Source of the DNA: Sipunculus nudus | Lineage: Eukaryota > Annelida > Sipuncula > Golfingiida > Sipunculidae | DNA: 64,000 bases | Direction of reading: 5' to 3' | Assembly: GCA_026874595.1 (NCBI GenBank) | Contig: CM049310.1 | Location: 15,602,058 to 15,666,057 of the forward strand | In this document: positions 1-12,321 of the stretch, one piece after another | Layout: every line of letters begins with the position of its first letter | How positions within the stretch are numbered: position 1 is the first letter of the stretch | Program-made: the position numbers and the translations under genes | Notes under the pieces: model-generated | The model's input: only the letters and a program-made list of their open reading frames with translations | Told to the model about the DNA's origin: nothing | The model's database searches: none

Positions 1-525
1 ACACAAGTTACTTCAACGTTTGACACAAACAGTATGCCCTTCGTGCTTATAATTATGATTAGGAACAATACATTAACTTGTGAGCATACTTCGGCAGGTC
101 GTGTATGCAGTTTCCAAGAGTCGGAATGCGAATCACAACGTGTTTCTTTCTGTCATATATACAATAGTATTTAGGTATATCCTGTGTGGTTTTAACGAAA
201 TGGTATTGCGTATTGTGGATCTCGTAATTATTTGAGTGTCTGACTTAAATACTTAATTACTTTGATTTTTCCCCTTTTCAACCTGTATAACATATGTGTT
301 AATCTTAATAAACCTGGATATCAGTCACTCGTAAGATTATACGGTGCCTTTTACCAGGTAGAGGAGAACGTTTTGTCTAGTGATTATGCTTAAACTGAAA
401 TTTCTCCCAAGTCATTATGGTGATGTCATTGCAATAACTATTGTATTATTCAATGTTTTCTACATAATTATTTGAATGGCGATTTTTTTTTCTATCATTA
501 TAATTTTAATTTCCCTCATCAACAG
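1..525. other. Upstream flank of lectin gene, no gene seen
   Basis: AT-rich sequence with no convincing coding exon. Its last part has a pyrimidine-rich tract ending in a good 3' splice site (AG at 524-525), 44 bases before the first coding ATG at 569. The lectin gene therefore probably has a 5'UTR intron, with its promoter in or upstream of this stretch. No TATA box or other promoter element could be fixed. Confidence 0.35.
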
Positions 526-877
526 GAAAATATTCATTGGAAATATTCATTGACCCAAATTGGACAAAATGGCGTTTCTGAAGGCATGGGTCATATGCTG
601 TATATATTGTGTGTATTGTACAAGAGGGACAGAACAGATCGGATTACGAGAGATGTATGTGAAAGCCAAAAAATGCGGAGGATCCAGTTTACAGTTCCCT
701 GGATGGTACACTGAGCTTCGGGTGCGGTCTCGGGTTGATTGTGCTATGACGTGTTACGAGGAACCTTCGTGTATATCCGTAAACTACCGACGTTTGACGA
801 AGTCCTGTCAGTTGCATGAGGCGGTGGCGGACTGTTCGGTGTTACTTCAGTCACCAGGGATCACGTATATGATTGTG
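526..877 (+). CDS. Lectin gene exon 1: signal peptide and PAN/apple-like domain
   Basis: First coding exon of a predicted secreted lectin; coding starts at ATG 569 and gives 103 codons. The start is chosen because a hydrophobic signal peptide follows at once (MAFLKAWVICCIYCVYC). A cysteine-rich segment follows with CAMTCYEEPSC, then a YRR..KSCQLHE stretch, which is the spacing of a PAN/apple fold. PAN modules bind proteins or sugars outside the cell. The exon ends in phase 0 at a strong donor, GTAAGT at 878-883. Bases 526-568 would be 5'UTR after an upstream intron. Linkage to the CTLD exons 8.4 kb away is inferred from phase: exon 1, a 22-nt micro-exon at 3785 and the 9341 exon join in one open frame. 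Summing all seven exons gives 868 codons (867 aa) with no internal stop. It could instead be a separate small PAN-domain gene. Confidence 0.6.
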
Positions 878-1810
878 GTAAGTAATTGGTTTCACAATTT
901 ACAATTCAAGGGAAATCAAGATATATGAAAAATGTTGAACCTGTTTTGTGTGTTTTTAATTTGGGATCCAGCCTTCTTAGCCAGACGTTATGGAGATAAA
1001 GATTTTATATGAAAATCGGAAATACAGGGGAATTTAATCTTTGAAATATTTCGTATTAAACCTTATTTCACTTTATTCGTTCAGGCATAAACTTTTTATA
1101 TGTCTTCCATTATCTTTTCTGCATGTGTCTAATATTTTAACATTAAACGCTTTATACTAAATCTACATGCAAAAACAATTAACCTTGCTACTAATTTGTT
1201 TCGAAATTTCAATTCCGTTCAAGGTGAACGATAATTTAAGGATTTCATTTTTTCGATGAAAATTTACAACACCATTGAAAGAAGCGAAGACGCAATACAA
1301 ATTATATAAAATCTGCATGATATTTCCGCCTTGAACAAATTTTTTTAAGAAATGATTATGATAGTTCATGCCTGTTACTTTCGCGAGAAACAAATTACGG
1401 GCAGATTTCCGGGATCATTTACGGTTTTACATGTATTCAACTGGCGCCACGTGTTCAACAGCAATAAGTCAACATCTCAAAGTTAATGGGCCCAGCTGTA
1501 GTGCAGTTGGTTTGGTAGGGCTAAGGATATACAAAAAGCAAGACCAAAACAGAACACGTTTTTGTCATGACCATTGATTTAATAGTATCAGAGTTTAGGC
1601 ACTGAAAATAAGGACTCCCTTATCATATATACTAAAGCTCAAATGGTGCTTTAGTTCCTACCAATCTGTCATATTTTATCAAAATGATAGTCTTCAGTTA
1701 ATATAAGGCTTAACATGTTAATAACAAATTTATTTCCTTCTTTGACATGTCAATACAATTAATTGTCATATTTTGTACTTCGCTTTAAATAAACATCAAC
1801 AAGATAAACA

Positions 1811-1885
<75 letters not shown>

Positions 1886-3784
1886 TTTTTTTAAAAGGAC
1901 AATATACAGTAACAAACCATGTAATCCTTTAATACATGTCGTGCTTTATCGTTATCCGGGTATAATGTTAGACAGGAATAAGCCACGGGCAATTTACAAA
2001 ATAAGAAAATGGGAACAACTGGGTGGAGAAGGTCATGCTTGCTTTCCGGACAAATCATTAAACTGGTCCTTAATGGATTATCTGTTGTGTCACACCCTCT
2101 CCGTACACAAACACTTCTCCTCCGCACGCGCTGACAGAATTGATTCATGATACACTTTATTGTGGACAGCAAGATAACAAACTTCACAATATCTGAAGGT
2201 TGAATTGTACCCCATCTAGACTATAAGTCTTTAGCAACATTACAAAACATAATAGCAAAAAACTAATAATTGTTCATTCCTTGTAAGAGTGCAAGCAAAC
2301 AAGACGAAAAGAAAATGCTTTTTGGCTCACCGAGCTGCTCTCTCAGTGAAGGTAGCAAAAGTCAGATCTCTCGATTATTTTTTGCCCGCCCTGAGGGTAA
2401 ATTGATGTTTTACTGTAAAGTAATGTGATCCTGAGGGGTGAGAGGTCATTAGGGTTTGTGCAGTGGATCGTTTTTCATGTACTTACGCTGTCCTCATTAG
2501 TTACCTAAATTAAGGTATAGTCGAATGAAGCATCGCGGTTTTTTGTCATTTGCTGGATCACTGTTTGTTTCAAGTGATAATTTTTTTTGTTTTTGACGTA
2601 ATATTTCTGGAGTCTTCTTTTGATTAACGTTTCTTTTACGAATATGAAAGGATTAAGTTATCATTTTTACTACAATTATTACTAGGACTATACTTTTTAC
2701 AATTATTGTATGTTATATATGGTTTTGTCGTCGTAGGGTGGTTATTCAATTTATATATATGTAAGCAACTTTAATTAAAAAGTATTGAACGGATTTTTAT
2801 TAACTATAGTTTAGGAGTTTTGTTAGCTTAAACGGAATTCAGTTTTGGAGGCTTTCTGTTTCACATTGCATATGTTTTCCACCAGCATTCTAAGGAAGGT
2901 CATATTACTTGGTTCTATCATACTACCCGTACTTGTGCTGAGAAAGGTCCACATGTACATGGCGGGGGACGGGTTGACCATAGCTGACCATTGACCTAGG
3001 TACACGCAGTTCGTGTAGGTTTCTAACTGAGAGCTCTGCGATAGACCGTCAGCAAAATTTTGTTGAATTCTACAAGATTTAATTGAAAAAAAAGTGAAAA
3101 TTGACCCTAAGGACATACTTAGCATCGTTTCTAATACGCCTAAACTAAAAACGTCTTTCCGAGAAGATGCCGTACAGAAATTACGTGACAACGATTTAGT
3201 GTCACCACCATCAGTTATAATATTGATAGTGAAATTATATCTGCCCTGTATTTTCTGTCGGTTTACCAGCCGCTCATAATGTTTTTAGTTAAAAGATATA
3301 ATCTGTCTTAAATATCGACTCAGTTACCAGAAACATTCATCTTTCAAAAAGCATATTACCGATGCTTCTGTTGGGACACGTCCTCGGGACTTCAGCCGGG
3401 TAAGTTCGGGGCGCGCTTTCCAGGGATGGATTAAAATAGACCTAGATCATTGGGAGTCCATCACCCGAGGTCACAGAACGTTGGGGGATGAAATAGATCA
3501 TTTTGAAAAAAAAACTTATCTTTCCATTGATTTGTACGGGCCCGATTTAATAGAAGCCTGTATACAATGGAATATACCATGGCATTTACGGATTTTTGTT
3601 TTGTTTACTGTATAATAATTTTACCAGGTATACATTTGTTGTAGGTAACATGCTCTGGAAAGGGAACTCTGTTAAATAAGATATGGAAACTTTGAACTTG
3701 GTAGAAGTATGCGTGTTTATTTGAGCTTGTGTTATGGGACAATCATGAATTATTAATAAACAATTGATATTTGTTACTTTTTAG
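878..3784. other. Lectin gene intron 1 (predicted)
   Basis: AT-rich, with an (AT)n microsatellite at 1811-1882. The only longer open stretch worth noting is on the minus strand (2823-3191, 122 codons). It begins at a plausible ATG but resembles no family I know and has no supporting splice context, so it is not called. Nothing else coding is seen. Confidence 0.4.
1811..1882. repeat. (AT)n microsatellite
   Basis: About 36 AT dinucleotides with a single T interruption near 1831. Simple sequence within the predicted first intron of the lectin gene. Confidence 0.95.
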
Positions 3785-3806
3785 AAGAAACCAGAGAAGA
3801 CTACGG
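3785..3806 (+). CDS. Lectin gene exon 2: 22-nt micro-exon (candidate)
   Basis: A run of T ending in AG (3783-3784) is followed by 22 bases and a consensus donor GTAAGT at 3807. Read in phase 0 from exon 1 it encodes KKPEKTT plus one base. That leaves phase 1, exactly what the exon starting at 9341 requires. The composition (Lys/Pro/Thr) suits the Thr-rich linker that follows. Only splice signals and phase support it; transcript evidence is absent. Confidence 0.45.
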
Positions 3807-5255
3807 GTAAGTCTTGTTTGTGCATAACAATCAGTCAGTGAAACAATAACCTAATACACATAACAATAACAATTACAATGAAAAACAATCTTGAAACCTG
3901 ACACGAAAACCAGTCATACATGAACTTTTATGTATTGTGTTCGATAGCGCAGATATTCCATTTATGTCGTTTCCATAGTTCGCTCGATCAGACTTGAGTT
4001 GGTTGATTTACATTATAAAAGAAATATTTCCAAAAGAGCGGTAAAAAATCAATAACTAGCAGATACTAGAAAGCGGACGGCGAGTTGCACCAAATGTTAC
4101 GCTATTGATAAATATTCCAGGCCGTTACACCAGACAGGATGTGTCACCTTAACTGTGTTGTGACAAAAAACGGCCTCGCATGAGACGCCCACTTCAAAAC
4201 ATACGTCCCCGTGGTTTCTTTTTTTTTATTTCAAGGAAAGAAAATCTTTCGCATGCTTTTTCGTCACGATATTCAATTCCTTCTCATACACGAAAACACC
4301 GACACTCTAGATTTCCACCTACTTTTCCTTCTGGTTTATTTCGTATAAAACCTTAAAATATGGATAATTTTAGAGAAAATGGTAGGCATGTATGTTTGGT
4401 ACCTTTAATGTGTACATCTTTTTTAAATCCTAAAACTTCAGCAGTAAAGCCATCCGTTTTTTTCCCCGCGAGCTGCAGAAAGCAATAATTACTGTGGTTG
4501 CTCTTTTGTTCGAGAGGGTTTCAATTTCGCGATTCTCGCGAAAGGGTTATTATCGCGAAATAAATCATTCTTAAATAAGAGAAGACGAGTCCAAAGAAAA
4601 ATCCAACATATTATTTAATATAATTAATTCACATAACGATATATTATGTGTGACGGTTATTGTATAGATACATCGCGAAAGTGGAACCCTCGCGAAACAC
4701 TAAAAAATATAAAATCGTGAAATATTTACCTTGCCTCATCAGTGCTTAATTTTAATAATCTGGTTTATCGGCATTAAGTAGATTAATACAAAAACTCTAT
4801 ACATATACCTATTAGGTTTAGATGGGAACCTCTAATTGAGGCAAGCAGGTGGTAGTTACCTCATTGACATCGTTCCTTTTTTTCCATTAACTTGCTGATG
4901 GATAACTTTATCATTTTCTAATAAGGTTGTCCATTTTGCTTTAACGAGTATATATGCAACTGCATTCGCATATGTTTAACATTTTGTGAGCAGGGATACA
5001 TAAATATGTGTAAGACATTTTATAAAGAGTACCAAATGTTTTTGGAAGCAGGGCCTCGATGAAATCGTATATGTAAAGATACGTTGTTAAAGGTTTATGT
5101 ACAACAGTTATGTGAATATGTAGTATTATATACAAATGCACCAACACACACGCACCAATTCATATGTTGCTCGTTTGCAGGTAAAAGGTTTATATTTATA
5201 CATGAATGTGATATAAGCCATAGTCTATTAAAGATTATTTTGCACTATTTTCTAA
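3807..5255. other. Lectin gene intron 2, part before the LINE
   Basis: Non-coding, AT-rich. Apart from the TCGCGAAA-motif repeat at 4524-4725 nothing recognisable is seen up to the LINE start at 5256. Confidence 0.4.
4524..4725. repeat. Interspersed repeat with TTTCGCGA/TCGCGAAA motifs
   Basis: About 200 bp with several copies of the 8-mer TCGCGAAA or its reverse complement (near 4526, 4536, 4553, 4673 and 4690, with a decayed TCGTGAAA near 4715), separated by AT-rich sequence. The clustering at both ends suggests a small non-autonomous element with inverted subterminal motifs. No clean terminal inverted repeat or target duplication could be fixed. Confidence 0.35.
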
Positions 5256-8252
5256 ATGGCTGAAATAGTCTCTTTTAATGTTAGGGGACTGGGGGATAGT
5301 ATTAAGAGAAGGGAAACTTTTCATTGGCTACATAAAAAAGCTAAAGTATTATTTTACAAGAGACACACAGTACCCGAAAGATGAAAAGAATTGGAGAGCC
5401 GAGTTGGGAGGTACTATATAATTTTCACACGGCACAAGCAGTTCTAAAGGAGTATGTATTTTGATAAAAATTATCTTTATTTTAAAATACAGGATATAAT
5501 TAGGAGTGAGAAAGGGCAATTTTTATTATTAGATATTTGAAGAATCAACACTGAAATGAGTGAATATGTTTTGGCCTAACCATGACTTTTTCGAAAAAAA
5601 TAATGGAATACGTTGAATCTTTTCCGAATGATAACAGAATAGTGGGAGGTGATTTCAATTTAGTCTTAAATGTAGAGGAGAATAAAAAAGGAGGTATTCC
5701 TACAACCCATCAAAGAGCACAGGATATTATACATGCATAAATGGTTAGATAATTTGGATATGGTAGATATATGGCGTGATCAACATCCGCGACTTCAGCA
5801 GTCGACTCGAAAAAGATTAAGACCATCGAATATATTCTGTAGACTAGATTTTTTCTTAATATCAAAAGGACTTGTTGGAAATTTGGATAACAGTTGGATC
5901 TTTCCAGGTTTTAAAACAGACCATTCATCAGTCGGAATTAGGCTCGATTTAAAATCTAGTAAAAAGGGGACCAGGGTTTTGGAAACTTAATTGTAAATAT
6001 TTACAGATTCAAGAATACATAAAATTAATTAATAATACCATCATATAAACAAAAGAATTTCACAAAAAATGCTAATCCAGCCTTAATGTAGGATACGATG
6101 AAATGTAAGATAAGGGGGCAACTATTGCATATGCTTTTAGATAAATTCAACAAAGCGAGAGCTTTTGCAGCATAGAGAATCCAAATTAGCACAGCTAGAA
6201 GAACAGTACGGGAAAAACCTTTTAGAAGAAATAAATGGACTGAAACTTAAAATTGACACTATATTGCAAGAAAAACGGAAGGTGCTATGCTAAGATGTAA
6301 AACTACTTGGTATTTAGAGGGGGAAACCGTTAAAATATTTCTTAAATTTAGAAAAAAGGTTGCATATCAGAAAAAATTATCAGAGAAAAAAGATGTTCAT
6401 ATATTACTGACGAGAATAATATTTTGAAGGAAATATCAACATTTTTACCAAACTATATTCTTCAGAGCAGCAACAGCCCCCTATAGAAAAAAATGTTAAT
6501 GAATTTTTCCCAGATAATGCCGAAAACCTCTCAGAAGAGGAAAAAATAAATGTGGAAAAGCATTAACCGAAAGTTAACTTGAAGATTGTTTGAAAACATT
6601 CCAGAATGGCAAATCGCCAGGTATTGATGGTTTGCCTGCAGAATTTTATAAAATATTTTGGGAAAATATCAAGAAAGACTTAATGGCTTCATACAGATAT
6701 TCTTTTACAGAGAGCAGACATAATATATCACAATGGCAAGGCGTTATAACATTAATTAAAAAAAAGGAGGCTCAATTATTAAAAAACTGGAGACCAATAC
6801 TTCAAAACATTATTCATTCCGACCTGACTGGAATTTTGCGCAATAGGTATATTTCAGAAAATATCACAAGGAGCTTTAGTTTATTTTCACACTGCAGTAA
6901 TAATAAAAATAAAAGCTAATCTTATGCTCGTAGATTGTGAAAAAGCTCTAGATTTATTAAAATGGCCTTTTATACATAAGGCTCTTGATTATTACAACTT
7001 CGGGAAAAATATAAGTCAATGGATAAAAGTTTTTTACAAGGATTTTACATCATGTGTATTAAATAATTGATGGTCCACGAATTTTTCTAATATTAACAGG
7101 CGCGTCCGAGTCCGACAGGGATGCCCCCTCCCACCATATTTATTTATCATTTGTGCAGAAATATTGGCTACATGAATTAAAAACAATAAAATAATAAAAG
7201 GTATAGAGATAAACACATAAAAACATAAAATATCAAAATATGCAGATGATACGTCATTGTTTACAGAAAGTAGTCCTGGGGTTATTAAAAGACCATTGAT
7301 CAAATCAGCCGATTCCACTGTATAAGCGGTCTAAAAAAATTATTTGGAAAAGACTATAATCATGCCCATTGGGAAACCATGAAGATGGAAAAAAAAGAAA
7401 TAATAAAGATGGGCCTGCAATGGACTACCGGACCAGTGACGTTACTTGGTATTCATATTAAAAATAGATTACAAAATTTAAATGATTAAAACTTCAAACC
7501 ATTAATAAAAAAAAAAAGAATATGATAAATAATTGGAAGAAACGACAGTTTACGCCAAAAGGAAAAATTACAGTTATAAAATCTGAATTGAAATCACAAC
7601 TACAGTACCATATATCTCTTTTACCTAATATACTACCTTTCTGCTTAAAGGAAATAGAGGTATTACTCAGTAATTTACTCTCGAATAGCAAAATAGATCA
7701 AATAAAAAGAAGCACTTTGATGGCACCAAAAAAGTATTGATGATTGAATATGGTGGATATTTGGTCAAAAGTTAGAGCCACAAAGATTACTTGGATAAAG
7801 AGATTGTTAGATGTAGGATGGAGGAATTTAATAGATACAAGTTTAAAGCACATGTCTGCTTATATTTAACTTGCAATATGAGAGATGAAGATATGTTTAT
7901 ATTCCTCTTCTAAGAAAATTAATACCTTTTGGTTTGAAATCATGCAAGAATGGTGCAAGTTTAACTATGATACACAAGAAACAATGGGGGATTATTTGAA
8001 AAAGTCACTGTGGTGTAATTCACATATTAAAATAATGGTAAACTTGCATTTTATAAAATGTCATATGAAGCAGGAATTAGATATATCCATGATTTAATCA
8101 AGAAAAAATAATAACCAGTACACATTGTTCAGTAAACTTGAATTTCAGGATATACATGGATAATACATACAGGTACAATGAGATATAATAGTCTTATACG
8201 TGCAATACCAAATAAATGGAGAAGAGAAATTAATAATAACTACTATGACGGA

Positions 8253-8315
<63 letters not shown>

Positions 8316-9050
8316 AGATCAATTCAACATGTAAACCCTACAAATCTTTTTTTTATAAAATGAACTGGTTACAATGAAATGCACTCAGCCAAAAAATAGT
8401 ATTTTAATGTGGCAAAGAGATTTAGGAGAGTGCACAAGAGATGAATTACATTAAGCTTTTCAAAATATTGATAACATAACAATTTCTACAATGCTAAGAT
8501 ATTTTCAATATAAAATTGTCAATCGTATTCTTGCATTAAACCCATTCTTGACTAAAGCTGGTATTTCAGAGAGTGAACTCTGTACTTTTTGCAACAGTAA
8601 GAAAGAAACCATCAAACATATATTCTATGAATGTGATCATACCAAGAAACTTTGGGCAAAAATATATGATTGGTTTACAACCTTTGGTATTCCAAACATT
8701 TTCTCAATTAAAATAATAATTATGAATGTAAGCTCAAATAGAATACTGGACAAAATCATACGCTTTGTTAAATATTTTACATATGTGTGAAAAAGTGTAA
8801 AAGAGAGGTGTTGTCATTTAATGGTGCAAGAAATTTTATAATATTTATGACATTGAAAAAAGGGTGGCACTTTCTAGAGGAAAACTTAAATATCATGAAA
8901 ATCCCTGGAAACCAATTATCAACTTAAACAATGCTGAATATCGACTGGGGGGGGAGGTGAAGTGTTTATTAGATTCATTAAAATATATCTATGAATTAAA
9001 TAATTGGAATAAATATGCAACATCACTTCTACTCAAGTTATTATAATAGG
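5256..9050 (+). pseudogene. Degenerate Tx1/L1-like LINE ORF2 (endonuclease-reverse transcriptase)
   Basis: Remains of a non-LTR retrotransposon ORF2 broken into many frames. Recognisable pieces in order are: an APE-type endonuclease start (MAEIVSFNVRGLGD at 5256); the endonuclease GGDFN box near 5647; the late endonuclease TDHSS box near 5919; an RT segment GKSPGIDGLPAEFYK near 6608; NWRPI near 6788; an RT box resembling RQGCP near 7112; YADDTSL near 7238; and a cysteine-rich zinc-finger tail (CTFCNSKKETIKHIFYECDH near 8580). The C-terminal KLKYHENPWKP follows near 8886. Many stops and frameshifts show it is inactive. No ORF1 is seen upstream, so the copy is 5'-truncated or lost ORF1. It lies in the same orientation as the lectin gene, inside the intron between micro-exon 3785 and exon 9341. 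Its 3'UTR probably extends to about 9290. Confidence 0.85.
8255..8309. repeat. (AT)n microsatellite inside the LINE
   Basis: About 27 AT dinucleotides interrupting the decayed LINE ORF2. It must have expanded after the element was inserted. Confidence 0.95.
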
Positions 9051-9340
9051 AACAGACTTACAAAGAAATTAAACAGTTAAATTAAAAAAATATACGCATG
9101 AGATATACCTGCTTTGTCTTGTTTTGTTTTGGTGGATGAAGGTTCCTTTGGTCCTTATGTATGTCAATTGTATGATTTTTCATGTTATATATATATGGAT
9201 CGTGGATTGTTAATTATTTTTGAAAATGTGAACTGATATTCGTTGTACATGTACTTTATGTGATTAATAGAGTGTTAAAAAACTCGCCAGTATTAATCCA
9301 ACTACATGATTAATCCATTAATTTCAATCTCTATATTTAG

Positions 9341-9586
9341 TGCTGCCAACTACGGTTCCCATGACCAACACATTCACCGAAGCCATCACGGTGGAAACGA
9401 GCACGTCTCCTCAAGATGTCACTACTGTATCAGCTGGCTCCACGCAGACGACATTTGAGCTGCACACCAGCACTTCTCTGACCTGGACCGCGGCCTCCGC
9501 AGACTGTCAAAGCAGAGGTGGCTGGCTGGCTACCGTTAACAGTGCTGATGAACAGGCGGCTATAGCCTCGCTACTCAATGCTATAG
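9341..9586 (+). CDS. Lectin gene exon 3: Thr-rich linker and N-half of CTLD1
   Basis: The acceptor TATATTTAG ends at 9340 and the donor GTAAAA begins at 9587; the exon is phase 1 at both ends. It encodes a Thr/Ser-rich linker (TVPMTNTFTEA...) followed by the first half of a C-type lectin fold: FELHTSTSLTWTAASADCQS, then GGWLATVNSADEQ. This is the classic W..A...C...GG.LA..N...E pattern. The open frame runs on into the intron and stops at 9663, so splicing is required. Confidence 0.8.
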
Positions 9587-9846
9587 GTAAAAGGATGATA
9601 AACTCTCTGATTAGCATGGCATTGGTGAGACAGTTGTGCATATATCTGTTAAGGCCACTTTAGAAGCATGTAACTGCTGCAGTCAACGTTAGGATTCTAT
9701 GTACCTTTGTTTCTGCATCGGCCTATCGGTTAACAGTCGGTAATTCAAGACAACTCTATACAAAAAATAAATATTTCATACGAAATAGTTTTGTTAACTT
9801 TTTTCATGAAACTTTTTGATTTTCTTTAGTCGGTGTGTGGATTCAG

Positions 9847-10413
9847 CACAATTTCAAGCTTTTAAATCGTTCGAGGTCTTTCCTGGTCATGATAAATGTG
9901 TTGCTTTGGTTACAGGCTGTCCGGCGTCATGCCCCTTCACACAGTTATGGATCGGAGGAAGTCACGATGGCGTCACAACGTGGATGTGGGAACACGAGAA
10001 TGTCGTCATCAATTCCGGCTACACCAACTGGCATATTGTTTTTAGTGACGAGTTCACCACCACTATGCTGTGTTTGTCTTATCAACCGCACAGTTGGTCG
10101 GACGCTTTTGGCGGTTGGTGTAGATATGACTGCACCTACGCAAGACCATATGTATGTGAGATGCCGATCGTGGCGCCGCCTGCTCCAACCACAGCTGTGG
10201 CATCTGACACAACCTCTATAGAAGCTACCACCTCCGCAGCAGGTGTCACAACCGTCACAGCAGGCTCCACGCAGACGACATTTGAGCTGTACACGAGTAC
10301 TTCTCTGTCCTGGACCGCGGCCTCCGCAGACTGTCAAAGCAAAGGTGGCTGGCTGGCTACCGTTAACAGTGCTGATGAACAGGTGGCTATAGCCTCCCTA
10401 CTCAACGCTATAG
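9847..10413 (+). CDS. Lectin gene exon 4: C-half of CTLD1, linker, N-half of CTLD2
   Basis: A 567-nt (189-codon) phase 1-1 exon. The C-half of CTLD1 carries CVALVTGCPASCP, LWIGGSHDGVTTWMWEHENV (the WIGG and W.W core), GYTNWH, MLCLSY, SWSDAFGG and YARPYVCE. A Thr/Ala-rich linker (APPAPTTAVASDTTS) and the N-half of CTLD2 follow. Two AGs lie at the 3' splice site: TTTCTTTAG (9828-9829) and GGATTCAG (9845-9846). Only the second restores the frame, rebuilding an Ala codon across the junction. The canonical sugar-binding triplets EPN or QPD are not present where expected, so ligand binding may be non-classical. The donor is GTAAAG at 10414. Confidence 0.8.
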
Positions 10414-10671
10414 GTAAAGCAATGATTAATTATCTGATTAGCAAGGCATTGGTCAGACAGTTGTGCATTTATCTGTTTAGGCCACCTTAGAAGCATGTAA
10501 CTGCTGCAGTCAACGTTAGGATTCTATGTACTTTTGTTTCTGCGTTGGCGTGTCTGTTAACAGTTGGTAGATCCAGACAACTCTATACAGATCTTAATAT
10601 TTCATACGAAAAAGTTTGTCAACTTTTTTCATGAAACTTATTGATTTTCTTTAGTCGGTGTGTGGATTCAG

Positions 10672-11238
10672 CACAACTTAAAGCTTTTAATTCCTTAGAG
10701 GTCTGTCCTGGTCATGATAAATGTGTTGCTTTGGTTACAGGCTGCCCGGCGTCATGCCCCTTCACACAGTTATGGATCGGAGGAAGTCATGATGGCGTCA
10801 CAACGTGGATGTGGGAACACGAGAATGTCGCCATTAGTTCCGGCTACACAAACTGGCATATTTTTTTTAGTGACGAGTTCACCAGCACTATGCTGTGTTT
10901 GTCTTATCAACCGCACAGTTGGTCGGACGCTTTTGGCGGTTGGTGTAGATATGACTGCACCTACGCAAGACCATATGTATGTGAGATGCCGATCGTGGCG
11001 CCGCCTGCTCCAACCACAGCTGTGGCATCTGACACAACCTCTATAGAAGCTACCACCTCCCCAGCAGGTGTCACAACCGTCACAGCAGGCTCCACGCAGA
11101 CGACATTTGAGCTGTACACGAGTACTTCTCTGACCTGGACCGCGGCCTACGCAGACTGTCAAAGCAAAGGTGGCTGGCTGGCTACCGTTAACAGTGCTGG
11201 TGAACAGGCGGCTATAGCCTCGCTACTCAACGCTATAG
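10672..11238 (+). CDS. Lectin gene exon 5: C-half of CTLD2, linker, N-half of CTLD3
   Basis: Second copy of the 567-nt phase 1-1 exon, almost identical to exons 4 and 6. It keeps the CTLD cysteines and the WIGG, W.W and YVCE landmarks. Small differences include ENVAISSGYTNWHIFF in place of ENVVINSGYTNWHIVF, and TAAYADC in place of TAASADC. The donor GTAAAG follows. Confidence 0.8.
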
Positions 11239-11496
11239 GTAAAGCAATGATTAATTATCTGATTAGCAAGGCATTGGTCAGACAGTTGTGCATTTATCTG
11301 TTTAGGCCACCTTAGAAGCATGTAACTGCTGCAGTCAACGTTAGGATTCTATGTACTTTTGTTTCTGCGTTGGCGTGTCGGTTAACAGTTGGTAGATCCA
11401 GACAACTCTATACAGATCTTAATATTTCATACGAAATAGTTTGTCAACTTTTTTCATGAAACTTATTGATTTTCTTTAGTCGGTGTGTGGATTCAG

Positions 11497-12063
11497 CACA
11501 ACTTAAAGCTTTTAATTCCTTAGAGGTCTGTCCTGGTCATGATAAATGTGTTGCCTTGGTTACAGGCTGCCCGGCGTCATGCCCCTTCACACAGTTATGG
11601 ATCGGAGGAAGTCACGATGGCGTCACAACGTGGATGTGGGAACACGAGAATGTCGCCATTAGTTCCGGCTACACAAACTGGCATATTGTTTTTAGTGACG
11701 AGTTCACCAGCACTATGCTGTGTTTGTCTTATCAACCGCACAGTTGGTCGGACGCTTTTGGCGGTTGGTGTAGATATGACTGCACCTACGCAAGACCATA
11801 TGTATGTGAGATGCCGATCGTGGCGCCGCCTGCTCCAACCACAGCTGTGGCATCTGACACAACCTCTATAGAAGCTACCACCTCCGCAGCAGGTGTCACA
11901 ACCGTCACAGCAGGCTCCACGCAGACGACATTTGAGCTGTACACGAGTACTTTTCTGACCTGGACCGCGGCCTCCGCAGACTGTCAAAGCAAAGGTGGCT
12001 GGCTGGCTACCGTTAACAGTGCTGGTGAACAGGCGGCTATAGCCTCGCTACTCAACGCTATAG
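11497..12063 (+). CDS. Lectin gene exon 6: C-half of CTLD3, linker, N-half of CTLD4
   Basis: Third copy of the 567-nt exon, closest to exon 5. It has the same domain order, with a Thr-rich linker between the two half-domains. The donor GTAAAA is at 12064. The downstream intron start differs from the earlier introns (it resembles the 9587 intron at the donor and then diverges), which suggests patchwork conversion among copies. Confidence 0.8.
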
Positions 12064-12321
12064 GTAAAAGGATGATTAATTCTCTGATTATCATTGCATA
12101 TGGTCATACAGTTATGCCTTATATTTATAATCCACTTAAGAAGCATATAACTGTTGCAGTCAACGTTAGGATTCTATGTACCTTTGTTTCTGCGTCGGCG
12201 TGTCGGTAAACAGTCGGTAGTTCAAGACAACTCTATACAAAAATTAATATTTCAAACGAAATAGTTTCGTTAACTTTTTTTATTAAACTTATTTAATTTT
12301 CTAGTCGATGTGTGGATTCAG

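Larger units (their letters stand above)
9847..12321 (+). repeat. 825-bp tandem exon-intron duplication (3 full units plus a fourth partial)
   Basis: Equivalent positions recur every 825 bp: the Ala-codon acceptor is at 9846, 10671, 11496 and 12321, and the donors are at 10413, 11238 and 12063. Each unit is one 567-nt phase 1-1 exon plus a 258-bp intron. The introns are nearly as similar as the exons, which indicates recent duplication or ongoing gene conversion. A final partial copy gives the last exon. Confidence 0.9.

Noticed and set aside
2823-3191. 122-codon minus-strand ORF
   Set aside because: No family recognised, no supporting splice or promoter context; kept only as a remark on the intron.
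9945-11987. Three 130-codon minus-strand open frames repeating every 825 bp
   Set aside because: They are antisense shadows of the CTLD exons; they repeat only because the DNA is duplicated and contain no recognisable domain.
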